The translations under genes and the position numbers were made by a program. 64,000 bases of DNA, from the NCBI RefSeq assembly GCF_010667575.1, contig NZ_JAABNT010000008.1, positions 62,001 through 126,000 on the forward strand, read 5' to 3'. Source of the stretch: Sulfitobacter sediminilitoris. GTDB lineage: Bacteria > Pseudomonadota > Alphaproteobacteria > Rhodobacterales > Rhodobacteraceae. Below, one piece after another: positions 8,479-17,495 of this stretch. The notes beneath the pieces are model-generated. The model made no database searches. It was given only the letters and a program-made list of their open reading frames with translations, and was not told the origin of the DNA. The number at the start of each line of letters is the position of its first letter. Position 1 is the first letter of the stretch.

Positions 8479-9690
8479 ATGAAAGACTTTCATCCAAACC
8501 GCCGCGAATTTATGGCAGGTGCGGGGGCCTTGGCAGGCTCCAGCGCTTTATTGGGCAGCACGGCACTGGCCGAAGGCCATTTAGCCAATCAGGAACTGCG
8601 TACCGTCGGCCTGTCCGTGACCGTTCAGGAGCGCATTTTGAACGACTTCAAGGCGGCATCGGGCGTCGGGTCCGTCTCGGGCAAGGCTGATATCTTCCCC
8701 AACACCCAAACAGAACTGCTTTCTGGCTCAACCGCTTACGATGTGTGGGAAACCATCGGCGAACGTTTGCCCGCGATGACCATCACCAACACCATCGCGC
8801 CAATCCCAACGGCGGATCTGTCGAACTGGGGCAACATTCGGTCGATCTTCACCGAAACCGACCCGCGCATGGAGCCGAAAGCGCAAATCTCAGGTCAGAT
8901 CTGGGCGGACGACGCAAAGACGCAGCTTTGGATGGTTCCGACTGTCTTTAACTTTGACAGCATCGGCTACCGGCCTGATCTTGTGAGCGCCGAAGAGGCC
9001 AACACATGGACCGCGCTGTTTGACGAGAAGTTCAAGGGCAAGACCGGTTTGAATGTTGATCCGCTGATCGCATTTGGTCAGGCGGTTCTGGCGATGACTG
9101 AACTGGGCATGCTGGAAAACGAAAACCCCGGCAATCCGACGATCGAAGAAATCGATGAGGCCGCAAAGTTCCTTGTTGCCAAGAAGAAAGCAGGACAGTT
9201 CCGTGCCCTCTGGGGCGACTTTGGCGAACTCGTGAACCTGCTGGCATCGGGCGAAATGATCCTCGCTGACGCATGGCAGCCTGCGGTGATGGCGGTCAAG
9301 GCACAAGGTATCGAATGTTCCTACGCGGTGCCAAAGGAAGGCTACCGCGCATGGTCGATCGGCAACTCTCTGATTGCCAATTCGCCGAACGCGGACGCCG
9401 TAAAGGCATATTGCGATTACTGGCTGTCTGGCCCGCCCGCGATTACCGTATCCGAGCAAGGCTACTATTCGCCAACGACCAACATCAAGGATGTGATGGA
9501 TCCGGATAAATACGGCTTCTGGTACGAAGGCAAGCCATGGGTGGGCGCGCCTGATCGCGGGATCAAGGAAGGCGATCTTCGTGATGGCGGCAGCCTCGAA
9601 GAGCGTGCCTCCAAGGTCAAGTACTGGCACCAGTGGCCAGACGAGTACGACCATCTGATCATGAAGTGGGACGAGTTCCTTTCCGCGTGA
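8479..9690 (+). CDS. Tat-exported PotD-like substrate-binding protein
   Basis: 403-residue extracellular solute-binding protein of the spermidine/putrescine class. The N-terminus carries a twin-arginine signal, NRREFMAGAGALAG followed by a hydrophobic stretch and an ALAEG cleavage region near residue 33, so it is exported folded. The start ATG has TGGGAGA nine bases upstream. This is the periplasmic receptor for the importer encoded at 4121-6941. It is related to the signal-less protein at 1689 throughout its length, including the C-terminal FWYEGKPW block. A stable hairpin follows the gene, which would favour higher mRNA levels for this abundant component. Confidence 0.9.
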   Translation: MKDFHPNRREFMAGAGALAGSSALLGSTALAEGHLANQELRTVGLSVTVQERILNDFKAASGVGSVSGKADIFPNTQTELLSGSTAYDVWETIGERLPAMTITNTIAPIPTADLSNWGNIRSIFTETDPRMEPKAQISGQIWADDAKTQLWMVPTVFNFDSIGYRPDLVSAEEANTWTALFDEKFKGKTGLNVDPLIAFGQAVLAMTELGMLENENPGNPTIEEIDEAAKFLVAKKKAGQFRALWGDFGELVNLLASGEMILADAWQPAVMAVKAQGIECSYAVPKEGYRAWSIGNSLIANSPNADAVKAYCDYWLSGPPAITVSEQGYYSPTTNIKDVMDPDKYGFWYEGKPWVGAPDRGIKEGDLRDGGSLEERASKVKYWHQWPDEYDHLIMKWDEFLSA

Positions 9691-9698
9691 TCATCTCA

Positions 9699-9728
9699 GG
9701 GTGAGGGGGTCTCAGGGTCCCTTCACCC
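9699..9728 (+). other. Intercistronic hairpin after the binding-protein gene
   Basis: GGGTGAGGGG at 9699-9708 pairs with CCCTTCACCC at 9719-9728 with one mismatched base pair opposite, leaving a 10-base loop. No run of T follows, so it is less likely a full terminator than a 3' stabilising structure of the kind often found after binding-protein genes in ABC operons. The next gene starts 120 bases on, allowing partial read-through. Confidence 0.5.
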
Positions 9729-9848
9729 GCCACTGACAAAACCGGAATGCACCCTTCGTTTTCCGGAAGAACCATCTGCAATCCAGCACGTCCAGCGTAT
9801 CCCGCCTCGGTCGCACACCGATGCTGTGCTCTTAAACGGAAATTCGTC

Positions 9849-10955
9849 ATGTCCCAATTCGACCTAGAGCTAGCCAAAATACAAAAAATCTACCCCGGCG
9901 GCACACTGGCCGTTGAAGGGTTTGATCTGCGTGTAGAGAAGGGCGAGTTCATCTCTTTTGTCGGCCCTTCAGGATGCGGCAAGACAACAACTTTGCGCAT
10001 GATTGCAGGCCTTGAAAGCATTACGTCCGGCGATCTTTTGATCCGCGGACGAAACTTCACCAATATTCCTGCCGAACAGCGCCCTACGGCAACGATCTTT
10101 CAGAACTACGCCATCTTTCCTCATATGACTGTCTACCAGAACCTCGCTTTCGGGCTTGAGGTGCGCGGACTGCCCGCGAGCGAGATCAAGTCGCGGGTGG
10201 ACGCCATCATCGATACGCTTGAGCTTGGGGATGTTGCAAGCGCGCGGGAGGCTGCACTGTCAGGCGGACAGAAGCAACGGGTTGCGCTGGCGCGTGGTCT
10301 GGTGACGAAACCCGAAATCCTGCTTCTTGATGAGCCTTTGGGCGCACTTGATGCAAACTTGCGCAAGTCCATTCAGGAAGAGCTGAAGATACTACAGCGT
10401 GATCTGGGCATCACTTTTGTATTTGTGACCCACGCACAGTCAGAAGCGCTGGCAATGGGTGACCGCGTGGTGGTGATGAATGCTGGCCGGGTTGAGCAGA
10501 TTTCAGATCCGTTTGAGCTTTACACCAGACCGCAGTCTGGATTTGTCGCGCGCTTCATTGGCCGCAACAAGATCATCTCGGGCCAATTGGCGCAGGTCAG
10601 TGACGGGCGTGCACAGGTCCAGACCAACGCAGGCCTTTTGGTTGGGGTGCCGGGCTTTGACACAAGTCAGGCGAGCGTGGATGCCGAAGCGATGGTGGTG
10701 ACCCCTTCCGAATACGTCGAACTGATGCCGCATGGCAGCGATAAAGGTGACGCTGAAACCAATCTGGTTTCGGGAACCGTGCAAAGCGTCGATCAGGTGG
10801 GGCAGGTGGTCTATGTCAACCTGCACGTCGATGATGCGCTTGAAGTACGGCTGGAAACCCACCGCGAAATGATCGCGGACAAAGGCGTTGAACCGGGCAC
10901 TGTCATGGACATGCGCTGGAAAGCTGAACGGTCAACAGTGGTGCTGGGCGCATGA
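9849..10955 (+). CDS. Polyamine-type ABC importer ATPase, canonical
   Basis: 368-residue PotA/UgpC-like ATPase. Walker A GPSGCGKTT, Q-loop IFQNYAIFPHM, signature LSGGQKQR, Walker B LLLDEPLGALD and the switch His195 (VTHAQ) are all intact, followed by TOBE-type beta segments. ATG at 9849 is taken as start because the sequence MSQFDLELAKIQKIYPGG aligns with family N-termini; an open frame extends upstream to 9747 but lacks a ribosome site. The island thus has two ATPases for one pair of permeases, and this is the one with all catalytic residues. Its stop overlaps the amidase start (ATGA). Confidence 0.88.
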   Translation: MSQFDLELAKIQKIYPGGTLAVEGFDLRVEKGEFISFVGPSGCGKTTTLRMIAGLESITSGDLLIRGRNFTNIPAEQRPTATIFQNYAIFPHMTVYQNLAFGLEVRGLPASEIKSRVDAIIDTLELGDVASAREAALSGGQKQRVALARGLVTKPEILLLDEPLGALDANLRKSIQEELKILQRDLGITFVFVTHAQSEALAMGDRVVVMNAGRVEQISDPFELYTRPQSGFVARFIGRNKIISGQLAQVSDGRAQVQTNAGLLVGVPGFDTSQASVDAEAMVVTPSEYVELMPHGSDKGDAETNLVSGTVQSVDQVGQVVYVNLHVDDALEVRLETHREMIADKGVEPGTVMDMRWKAERSTVVLGA

Positions 10956-12322
10956 CACCCGCAGCGCTTGCAGATCAGCCCGTCGCTGAAATTGGCCGCA
11001 CGCTCGCGGCTCAGGGCGGCGGATCTGTGGCACTCACTGAAACTTATCTTGAACGCATCGCCGTACAAGACAGTCCTGTCTTTATCACTGTTACGAAAGC
11101 GCGTGCGCTTGCAGAGGCCTCAGCAGCAGACGTGCGTCTGGCGGCGGGGCGGGCGCTTTCGCCCGTTGATGGCGTGCCCTTCGCTTGGAAGGATCTTGTG
11201 GACCTCGCGGGTGAGCGTACAACAGCCGCCTCGGCGCTTTACCGGCAGGCCGCGCCAGCACAGGCCGACGCCGCCGTCGTCAGCAATGCCACACGCGCCG
11301 GGATGGTCACGCTGGGCAAGCTCAACCTTGCTGAATTTGCGTACTCGGCACTTGGACAGAACCCGCACTTCGGCACGCCCTTCAATCCAAACAGCAAAAC
11401 CCCTCACGCGCCCGGTGGTTCGTCGTCGGCGTCAGGTGTTGCAGTGGCTGCGGGATTGGCACCGGCGACACTTGGGTCTGACACAGCCGGATCGGTGCGC
11501 ATCCCGGCATCCTATTGCGGTGTTGTGGGTTTCAAGACCTCAGAGGGCCAGGTGCCCATCACGGATTGCTTTGCGCTGTCACGGACCCAAGATACGCTTG
11601 GCCCTTTGGGCCATTCGGTTGAAGACTGCGCCTTGGTCTACAACGCCCTTCGGGGTGCGCCGGGCGTCGCACCTGCGGCGGCTGAGCTTGATCAACTCAC
11701 AATCATCGTCGCCGATGGTTTTGTGATGTCTGATCTGGATCCTGCTGTCGCCGCCAACTTTGAATCCAGTCTCGAAAGTCTGGCAGCCTTAGGTGTACGC
11801 ATCCGCCGGACATCTTTGCCAGCACTTGACCGGGCCGCCGAGATGTTCGGGGATATTGGGTCAATCGTCGCTGCGGACGCCTTTTTTGAACATCGGGTCG
11901 TGATGGACAGCCCAGCTGCAGACCAGATCGACCAGCGGGTCCGCGCCCGCATCGAGATCGGACGGGGTATGTCTGCGCAGGATCTTGTCGCATTGCAACG
12001 CCAGCGCGCACAAGGACAGGCAGAAATCCGTGAGGCTCTTGATGGCGCATTTCTTGCCATGCCGACCACACCCAGTACGGCCCCCGCGCTCGCTGACTTT
12101 GAAGGTGACGACGAGGCCTTCAAAAGGCTGAACCTGCGCGCGAACAGAAACACCTCAATCGGCAGTTTCTACGACCTGCCGGGGTTGGCGATCCCGAACG
12201 GTCGCGATGAAAGCGGCATGCCGACAAGTTTTCTCATTTCGGCCAGCAGCGGTGGTGACATTGCCCTGCTTAGCGCCGGACGCGCCGCCGAGGCGGCAAT
12301 TCGAAACGAACAGAACACTTAA
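10952..12322 (+). CDS. Amidase-signature enzyme (AtzF/GatA-like)
   Basis: 456-residue amidase-signature hydrolase. The Ser-cisSer-Lys triad is recognisable: Lys80 (PFAWKDL), the cis-Ser in GGSSSASG (about 157-159) and the nucleophile Ser181 in GSDTAGSVR. The length fits the amidase core only; no C-terminal allophanate hydrolase domain is present. It overlaps the ATPase stop by 4 bases and is followed by hyuA after 16 bases. In this setting it could hydrolyse a carbamoyl or amide intermediate (allophanate, N-carbamoyl amino acid or a ring-opened imide). The family is clear and the substrate open. Confidence 0.9.
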   Translation: MTPAALADQPVAEIGRTLAAQGGGSVALTETYLERIAVQDSPVFITVTKARALAEASAADVRLAAGRALSPVDGVPFAWKDLVDLAGERTTAASALYRQAAPAQADAAVVSNATRAGMVTLGKLNLAEFAYSALGQNPHFGTPFNPNSKTPHAPGGSSSASGVAVAAGLAPATLGSDTAGSVRIPASYCGVVGFKTSEGQVPITDCFALSRTQDTLGPLGHSVEDCALVYNALRGAPGVAPAAAELDQLTIIVADGFVMSDLDPAVAANFESSLESLAALGVRIRRTSLPALDRAAEMFGDIGSIVAADAFFEHRVVMDSPAADQIDQRVRARIEIGRGMSAQDLVALQRQRAQGQAEIREALDGAFLAMPTTPSTAPALADFEGDDEAFKRLNLRANRNTSIGSFYDLPGLAIPNGRDESGMPTSFLISASSGGDIALLSAGRAAEAAIRNEQNT

Positions 12323-12338
12323 ACGAAAGGAACTGGCG

Positions 12339-14432
12339 ATGATACGAGTTGGCGTAGACGTGGGCGGTACATTTACCGACATCGTGCTGGAACGCACGCG
12401 CGTCGCAGGGGAGGACGACCAGCAGGTGGTGGTGACAAAAGTCCCATCAACACCTCACGATCAGTCAGAAGGCGTGGTCGCCGGAGTCTTGCAGGTCTGC
12501 AAGCAGGCAGGCGTCGCACCCGGTGAAATCGATGTGCTGTTCCACGGAACAACAGTTGCCACGAATATGGTAATCGAGCGCAATGGCGCAGAGGTCGGCA
12601 TGCTGACCACACGCGGTTTCCGGGATATTCTGCACATGGCGCGGCACAAGCGTCCGCACAACTTCTCGCTTCAGTTCGATGTTCCATGGCAGTCAAAGCC
12701 ATTGGTCAAACGACGCAACCGCCTTCCCATCTCGGAACGTCTGATGCCGCCTACAGGGGAGGTTGATGTGCCAATGGATGAGGGCGAGGTGCGCGAGGCC
12801 GCAGAGCTTTTGAAAAAGCGCGGCGTCGATGCGGTGATTGTTGGCTTTCTCTTTTCTTTTCTCAACGACACGCATGAAAAGCGCGCAGTTGAGATCTTGC
12901 GCGAGGTGATGCCGGATGCCTTCATCTGTGCATCCTCGGAAGTGGTCAACGTGATCCGCGAATACGAGCGGTTTTCATCCACCGCGATGAACGCCTACAT
13001 CGGGCCCAAGACGGCACGTTATCTCAACAGTCTTGAAACCCGTCTAAGGGACAACGGTGTTCAGTGCCCGGTTCGTATCATGCAATCGAACGGGGGTATT
13101 TCTACCGTCGCTCAGTCTGCGACGCATCCCATTGGCCTTTTGCTGTCTGGCCCTGCGGGCGGTGTGATCGGCGGGCGCTGGACAGGTGGTCACTGCGACA
13201 CAGGCAACGTGATTACGATTGATATCGGCGGCACCTCGGCTGATATTTCGGTCATTCAGAACGGTGAATTGCGCATCAAGAACCCGCGCGATACCGAGGT
13301 CGCGGGTCTTCCTGTGCTGGCCCCGATGATCGACATCGATGCAATTGGTGCCGGTGGCGGATCTATTGCCTATATAGACGAAGGCGGTGCGTTCCGTGTA
13401 GGGCCGCGCTCTGCCGGGGCGGTGCCGGGACCGGCATGTTATGGCCAGGGCGGTACAGAGCCAACTGTGACCGATGCGCAGGTTGCGCTGGGGCGGCTTG
13501 ACCCCGAACGGTTCCTTGGCGGTGATCTGTCCATTGACCGCGGGCTTGCTGAAAAGGCAATCAAGGTACATATCGCTGACCCGCTTGGTATGTCCGTGAC
13601 CGAAGCGGCACTGGGCATTCTGAAAATCATCAACAACAACATGGCGCTTGCGATCAACGCAAACTCAGTCGCCAAGGGGATCGACCCACGTACGTTTTCA
13701 CTCATGGGTTTTGGTGGCGCCGGTCCGCTGCATGCAGTGGCACTGGGCGAGATGATACAGGCAGAGGCCGTGATTTCCCCGCTGCAACCGGGGATCACGG
13801 CGGCCATGGGTCTTTTGGTGACTGATCTGAAATACGAATACACCCGGTCGGTCTTGCAAACTCTTGATGATGCGGACGACGACGCCCTTGCGCGGATAAA
13901 TGCAATCGCGGATGAACTGGTCGCAGAGGCAGACGCCCAGCTGGATGCAGACGGCATTCCCGCCGACGCACGCACCTATACCAAGGTGATGGAATGCCGC
14001 TATCTGGGGCAAGGCTTTGAACTCAGGGCAGAAATGCCGCACGCAGCCTTGACCGAAGAGAACAAGCACAAGGTAATCGACAGCTTCTTTGATGTACATA
14101 AAGAGGCCTATGGCCATGCCTTCCGGGATCAGATCACAGAAGGTGTGACCCTGCGTGTGATTGCGGGGGCTGAAGTAGACCAGTTGCGTCTTTCGAACCT
14201 TGATCATGGGGGCCGTGAGGACCCGCATGCAGCGCTGCTGTACACAAATGACACGGTGTTTGACGACGGGCATCCAACCCCGACACCACGGTATGACCGT
14301 GAAAAGCTATTGGCCGAAGACCGCGTAAACGGACCGGCGATTATAACACAACACAATTCCACCACCATCGTGCCGCCGGGCTACGTGGCGACCGTTTTGG
14401 GCCACGGCGACATCCGCATTACGCGCACTTAA
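12339..14432 (+). CDS. hyuA: Hydantoinase/oxoprolinase subunit A (ATP-dependent)
   Basis: 697-residue HyuA-type protein. The N-terminal ASKHA-like phosphate motif is RVGVDVGGTFTDIV, the hydantoinase A core has TIDIGGTSADISV near residue 295, and the Gly-rich segment GFGGAGPLHAV lies in the second half. The family carries out ATP-dependent ring opening together with HyuB: N-methylhydantoin amidohydrolase, 5-oxoprolinase, caprolactamase and acetone/acetophenone carboxylases belong here. ATG at 12339 is preceded by AAAGGA. HyuB follows after 11 bases. The downstream N-carbamoylsarcosine-amidase-like gene makes N-methylhydantoin an attractive substrate, but this is inference. Confidence 0.9.
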   Translation: MIRVGVDVGGTFTDIVLERTRVAGEDDQQVVVTKVPSTPHDQSEGVVAGVLQVCKQAGVAPGEIDVLFHGTTVATNMVIERNGAEVGMLTTRGFRDILHMARHKRPHNFSLQFDVPWQSKPLVKRRNRLPISERLMPPTGEVDVPMDEGEVREAAELLKKRGVDAVIVGFLFSFLNDTHEKRAVEILREVMPDAFICASSEVVNVIREYERFSSTAMNAYIGPKTARYLNSLETRLRDNGVQCPVRIMQSNGGISTVAQSATHPIGLLLSGPAGGVIGGRWTGGHCDTGNVITIDIGGTSADISVIQNGELRIKNPRDTEVAGLPVLAPMIDIDAIGAGGGSIAYIDEGGAFRVGPRSAGAVPGPACYGQGGTEPTVTDAQVALGRLDPERFLGGDLSIDRGLAEKAIKVHIADPLGMSVTEAALGILKIINNNMALAINANSVAKGIDPRTFSLMGFGGAGPLHAVALGEMIQAEAVISPLQPGITAAMGLLVTDLKYEYTRSVLQTLDDADDDALARINAIADELVAEADAQLDADGIPADARTYTKVMECRYLGQGFELRAEMPHAALTEENKHKVIDSFFDVHKEAYGHAFRDQITEGVTLRVIAGAEVDQLRLSNLDHGGREDPHAALLYTNDTVFDDGHPTPTPRYDREKLLAEDRVNGPAIITQHNSTTIVPPGYVATVLGHGDIRITRT

Positions 14433-14443
14433 GGGAGGCAGAC

Positions 14444-16213
14444 ATGACAAAAGAACTTGATCCAATCACACTTCAGGTTGTCGGTGGGGCGCTTCATTCG
14501 ATCGCCGAACAGATGGGCAACGTGCTTTACCGGATGAGCTATTCATCCATCATCCGCGAAAGTCAGGACCTTGGCGCAGGGCTTTTCGACACGGAATTCA
14601 ACACCCTGTGCGAGTCAGATTCAACGCCGATGCATATCGGATCCTTGCCCGGGTACCTGCGCGGCATCGAACAGACCGTCAAATTGGAAGACTGGAAGCC
14701 CGGCGACTGCGTGATCCATAACCACCCCTATAAAGGGGCGTCACATTCGCCCGACATCGCCATCGTCATGCCTGTCTTCGTAAACGATGAGCTGGTCGGA
14801 TTTTCGGCCAATACCGCCCACCACGTAGATATCGGTGCGGCAACGCCGGGTCTGATCATTGACGTACCAGACGTCTGGGCCGAAGGCATGCTGCTGGACG
14901 GCGTAAAACTTTATAACGAGGGCGTCCGCAACGAAGATCTGTGGAAATACATCCGCGACAACACCCGTGTGCCGGGCCTTGTGATGGGCGATCTCGAAGC
15001 TCAGATTGCCTCGGCCGAACTGGGGGTGCGGCGGTTTGAAGAGCTGATTGCAAAATACGGCAAGGACACGGTGATTCAGGCCACCAAGCAGCTGATGGAC
15101 TACACAGAACGCCGGATGCGTGCCGAGATCGAAAAGATTCCCGATGGCGAATATTTTGCTGAGGGTTTCTTGGATGATGACGGTCGCAACCGCGATGTGA
15201 CGCTTCCCATCAAGGTTTGCGTGCGCATCAAGGGTGATAGCGTTGAGATCGACCTCACAGGGTCTTCGCCGCAGGTGCCGACGGCCTTCAATGTGCCATT
15301 CGACGGCTCAACCATGGTCGCTGCGTTCTTTGTGTTTCGGGCGATGCTTCTGGATACCTATACGTCAACAGATGACATTCCGGCCAACGAAGGGTCGTTC
15401 CGCCCGATCAGCGTCATCGCACCAAAAGGCAGTATTTTCAACCCGATAGCCCCCGCCGCTGCCGAGGCCCGGTTCTGCCAGATTCAACGCATGGCCGATC
15501 TGGTGATCAAGGCGCTTGCCCCCGTGATCCCGGAAAAGGCGACCGCAGGGAACGCCGCCACACTCTCCTTTGCGGCGTACTCCGGTGTCAGGCCCAATGG
15601 GGAATACTGGGTTTTCCTTGAGGTGAACGAAGCCGCGATGGGAGGACGCCCGATGTCGGACGGCCCAGACACGGTGGAAGAGCTGATGCGCAACACCCGC
15701 AACAATCCGCTTGAGGATCTGGGCATGCACCTGCCGCTGATATGTGACCGCTATGAGGTGCGCGACGATGTACCACCCGGCGCGGGTAAGTTTCGTGGTG
15801 GATCCGGCGTGGTCAAATCACAGCGGTATCTGACGCCGGGCTTCATGACCCATGAAAGCGACCGCCACCTTGATGCACCGTGGGGTGTTTTCGGGGGCAA
15901 GGAGGGTGCTGTTGGAAAAATGGAAATCCACAACATCCACTCCGGTGAAACCCGGCAGGAATACTCAAAATTCTCAGGGCTCCGCACAGAAATCGGCGAT
16001 GTTGTCAGCTACTTTTCGCCCTGCGGTGGCGGTTATGGCGACCCGCTTGAGCGCGATCCTGAGAAGGTTCTCGACGACGTCCTTGACGGTTTCATCAACC
16101 CCGACCACGCGCGCAACGATTACGGCGTCGTGCTGACCGAAGTGGATGATGGCTATGGCTGGGCGCTTGATCCTGCCGCAACAGAGGCACTGCGTGGCGA
16201 AATGCGGGCCTGA
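14444..16213 (+). CDS. hyuB: Hydantoinase/oxoprolinase subunit B
   Basis: 589-residue HyuB-type subunit. Recognisable blocks are DPITLQVVGGALHSIAEQMG at the N-terminus, the metal-site region HIGSLPGYL with NHPYKGASHSPDI, and the C-terminal CGGGYGDPLERDPE. A strong GGGAGG ribosome site precedes the ATG. It forms the catalytic partner of HyuA in ATP-dependent lactam or hydantoin opening. A perfect hairpin separates it from the isochorismatase-fold gene that follows, so the two may be made in different amounts from one transcript. Confidence 0.9.
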   Translation: MTKELDPITLQVVGGALHSIAEQMGNVLYRMSYSSIIRESQDLGAGLFDTEFNTLCESDSTPMHIGSLPGYLRGIEQTVKLEDWKPGDCVIHNHPYKGASHSPDIAIVMPVFVNDELVGFSANTAHHVDIGAATPGLIIDVPDVWAEGMLLDGVKLYNEGVRNEDLWKYIRDNTRVPGLVMGDLEAQIASAELGVRRFEELIAKYGKDTVIQATKQLMDYTERRMRAEIEKIPDGEYFAEGFLDDDGRNRDVTLPIKVCVRIKGDSVEIDLTGSSPQVPTAFNVPFDGSTMVAAFFVFRAMLLDTYTSTDDIPANEGSFRPISVIAPKGSIFNPIAPAAAEARFCQIQRMADLVIKALAPVIPEKATAGNAATLSFAAYSGVRPNGEYWVFLEVNEAAMGGRPMSDGPDTVEELMRNTRNNPLEDLGMHLPLICDRYEVRDDVPPGAGKFRGGSGVVKSQRYLTPGFMTHESDRHLDAPWGVFGGKEGAVGKMEIHNIHSGETRQEYSKFSGLRTEIGDVVSYFSPCGGGYGDPLERDPEKVLDDVLDGFINPDHARNDYGVVLTEVDDGYGWALDPAATEALRGEMRA

Positions 16214-16225
16214 TAAACAAAGCAA

Positions 16226-16245
16226 TGCGCCCGGTAACGGGCGCA
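16226..16245 (+). other. Intercistronic hairpin between hyuB and the amidohydrolase gene
   Basis: TGCGCCCG (16226-16233) and CGGGCGCA (16238-16245) form a perfect 8-pair stem with a GTAA tetraloop. No T tract follows, so it is more likely a processing or stability element than a terminator. It lies 28 bases before the next start codon. Confidence 0.5.
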
Positions 16246-16273
16246 ACAGGCACTGATCTGAACGGGGGTGTAC

Positions 16274-16978
16274 ATGGCTGATATTGAAGATCTGGATGCA
16301 ATACTGCAGCAGGCCTTTGACGAAAGTTCCCGCATCTACAAGGAGCGCGGGTTCCAGCGAAGGATCGGTTTCGGAAAGAAGCCTGCGTTGGTTTCAGTCG
16401 ACCTTGCCAATGCATGGACCCGACCAGGTAATCCCTTCACCTGCGAAGGGGTGGACGACCGGATCATCCCTTCCATGCAAGCCTTGCTGAAGGCCTGTCG
16501 TGAAAACGGGCATCCGGTGGTGCATGTTACGACGGCCTATCAGATCACTGATCGCGACAGCCCCAATACCGATATGGGGCTCTGGCATGAAAAAATCCCA
16601 GTCGAAGCCGTCAATCTGAAAGACGAACACCTGTGGGCGATCGATAGCCGCATCGCCCCTGTCGAGGGCGAATGGGTGATGATGAAGAAGCGCGCGTCCA
16701 GTTTTTCGGGCACACCACTTGCCGGATATCTGCGCGCTTTGGGCGTTGATACGATCCTTGTCACGGGGGTGACGGCGACAGCCTGTGTGCGCACGACGAT
16801 CTGCGATGGTCTGGCCGAAGGGTTCCGCACCATTGCAGTGAAAGAAGCGATCGGTGACCGCGTGCCCGGTGCCGTTGCATGGAACCTGTTTGATATCGAC
16901 GCAAAGTTTGCCGACGTTGAAACGACCGCCACCTGCGTGGATTATCTTGAGACAGTCAACCGGCGAAACGAGGGCTGA
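16274..16978 (+). CDS. Isochorismatase-fold amidohydrolase, N-carbamoylsarcosine amidase-like
   Basis: 234-residue cysteine hydrolase of the isochorismatase superfamily. The catalytic triad can be placed at Asp43 (VSVDLANAW), Lys138/139 (MMKKRASSF) and Cys171 in GVTATACVRTT, the last being very like the N-carbamoylsarcosine amidase signature. The ATG at 16274 has GGGGG a few bases upstream; a GTG at 16268 would add two residues. N-carbamoylsarcosine amidase splits N-carbamoylsarcosine to sarcosine, CO2 and ammonia, the step after ATP-dependent N-methylhydantoin hydrolysis in creatinine breakdown. The order hyuA-hyuB-amidase fits that pathway; no creatinine deaminase is seen in the window. Other N-carbamoyl amides are possible substrates. 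Confidence 0.8.
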   Translation: MADIEDLDAILQQAFDESSRIYKERGFQRRIGFGKKPALVSVDLANAWTRPGNPFTCEGVDDRIIPSMQALLKACRENGHPVVHVTTAYQITDRDSPNTDMGLWHEKIPVEAVNLKDEHLWAIDSRIAPVEGEWVMMKKRASSFSGTPLAGYLRALGVDTILVTGVTATACVRTTICDGLAEGFRTIAVKEAIGDRVPGAVAWNLFDIDAKFADVETTATCVDYLETVNRRNEG

Positions 16979-17011
16979 GGTGGCTGCTGCGGGTCATTCC
17001 GAGTTGCGGCA

Positions 17012-17455
17012 ATGACTTGGCTTTGGCCGATGATGGTTGCTGTGCTCATTGGTTGTGCTTTGTCCGTTCAGCCGGTCATCAACAGCGTGACAGCGGGCAT
17101 ATTTAACTCTGTTTTCGCGGCGGCAACGTTCTCGCTGCTGCTGTCGGCGGTCACGGTGTTTGGGCTGTGGTGGTTTTCCGGAGCACCCACGCGTCCTGCG
17201 CAGCTGTTTGATCTGCCATGGTGGGCCGTGTTGGGAGGCCTGATCGGTGCGGTCTTTGTGTCGGGCGGTGCGATGCTTGTTCCGGTGATGGGGGCAGCCG
17301 CTTTTTTCGTGTGCCTCATTGCGGGGCAATTGGTCGGATCGGTCCTTGCGGACATGTTTGGGGCCTTCGGGTTAGAACCGCGGGCGCTTTCCGTCCGCAA
17401 ACTGGCGGGCGTTGCGCTCGCTTTTGCAGGAGTGGTGCTGGTGCGCTGGGGCTGA
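17012..17455 (+). CDS. Small DMT-superfamily membrane protein (YdcZ/DUF606 type)
   Basis: 147-residue, very hydrophobic protein with about five membrane helices and little outside them. Gly-rich helices such as GGLIGAVFVSGGAMLVPVMGAAAF and the end GVALAFAGVVLVRWG match the five-helix half-size DMT_YdcZ family, which often works as a dimer. The ATG follows the amidohydrolase stop by 34 bases, in the same operon direction. It may export a product such as sarcosine, or balance the importer; no substrate can be assigned. Confidence 0.8.
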   Translation: MTWLWPMMVAVLIGCALSVQPVINSVTAGIFNSVFAAATFSLLLSAVTVFGLWWFSGAPTRPAQLFDLPWWAVLGGLIGAVFVSGGAMLVPVMGAAAFFVCLIAGQLVGSVLADMFGAFGLEPRALSVRKLAGVALAFAGVVLVRWG

Positions 17456-17495
17456 CCCAGCATTGCCGGTTTTTGTTATCAAAGGAGAAAGACAC

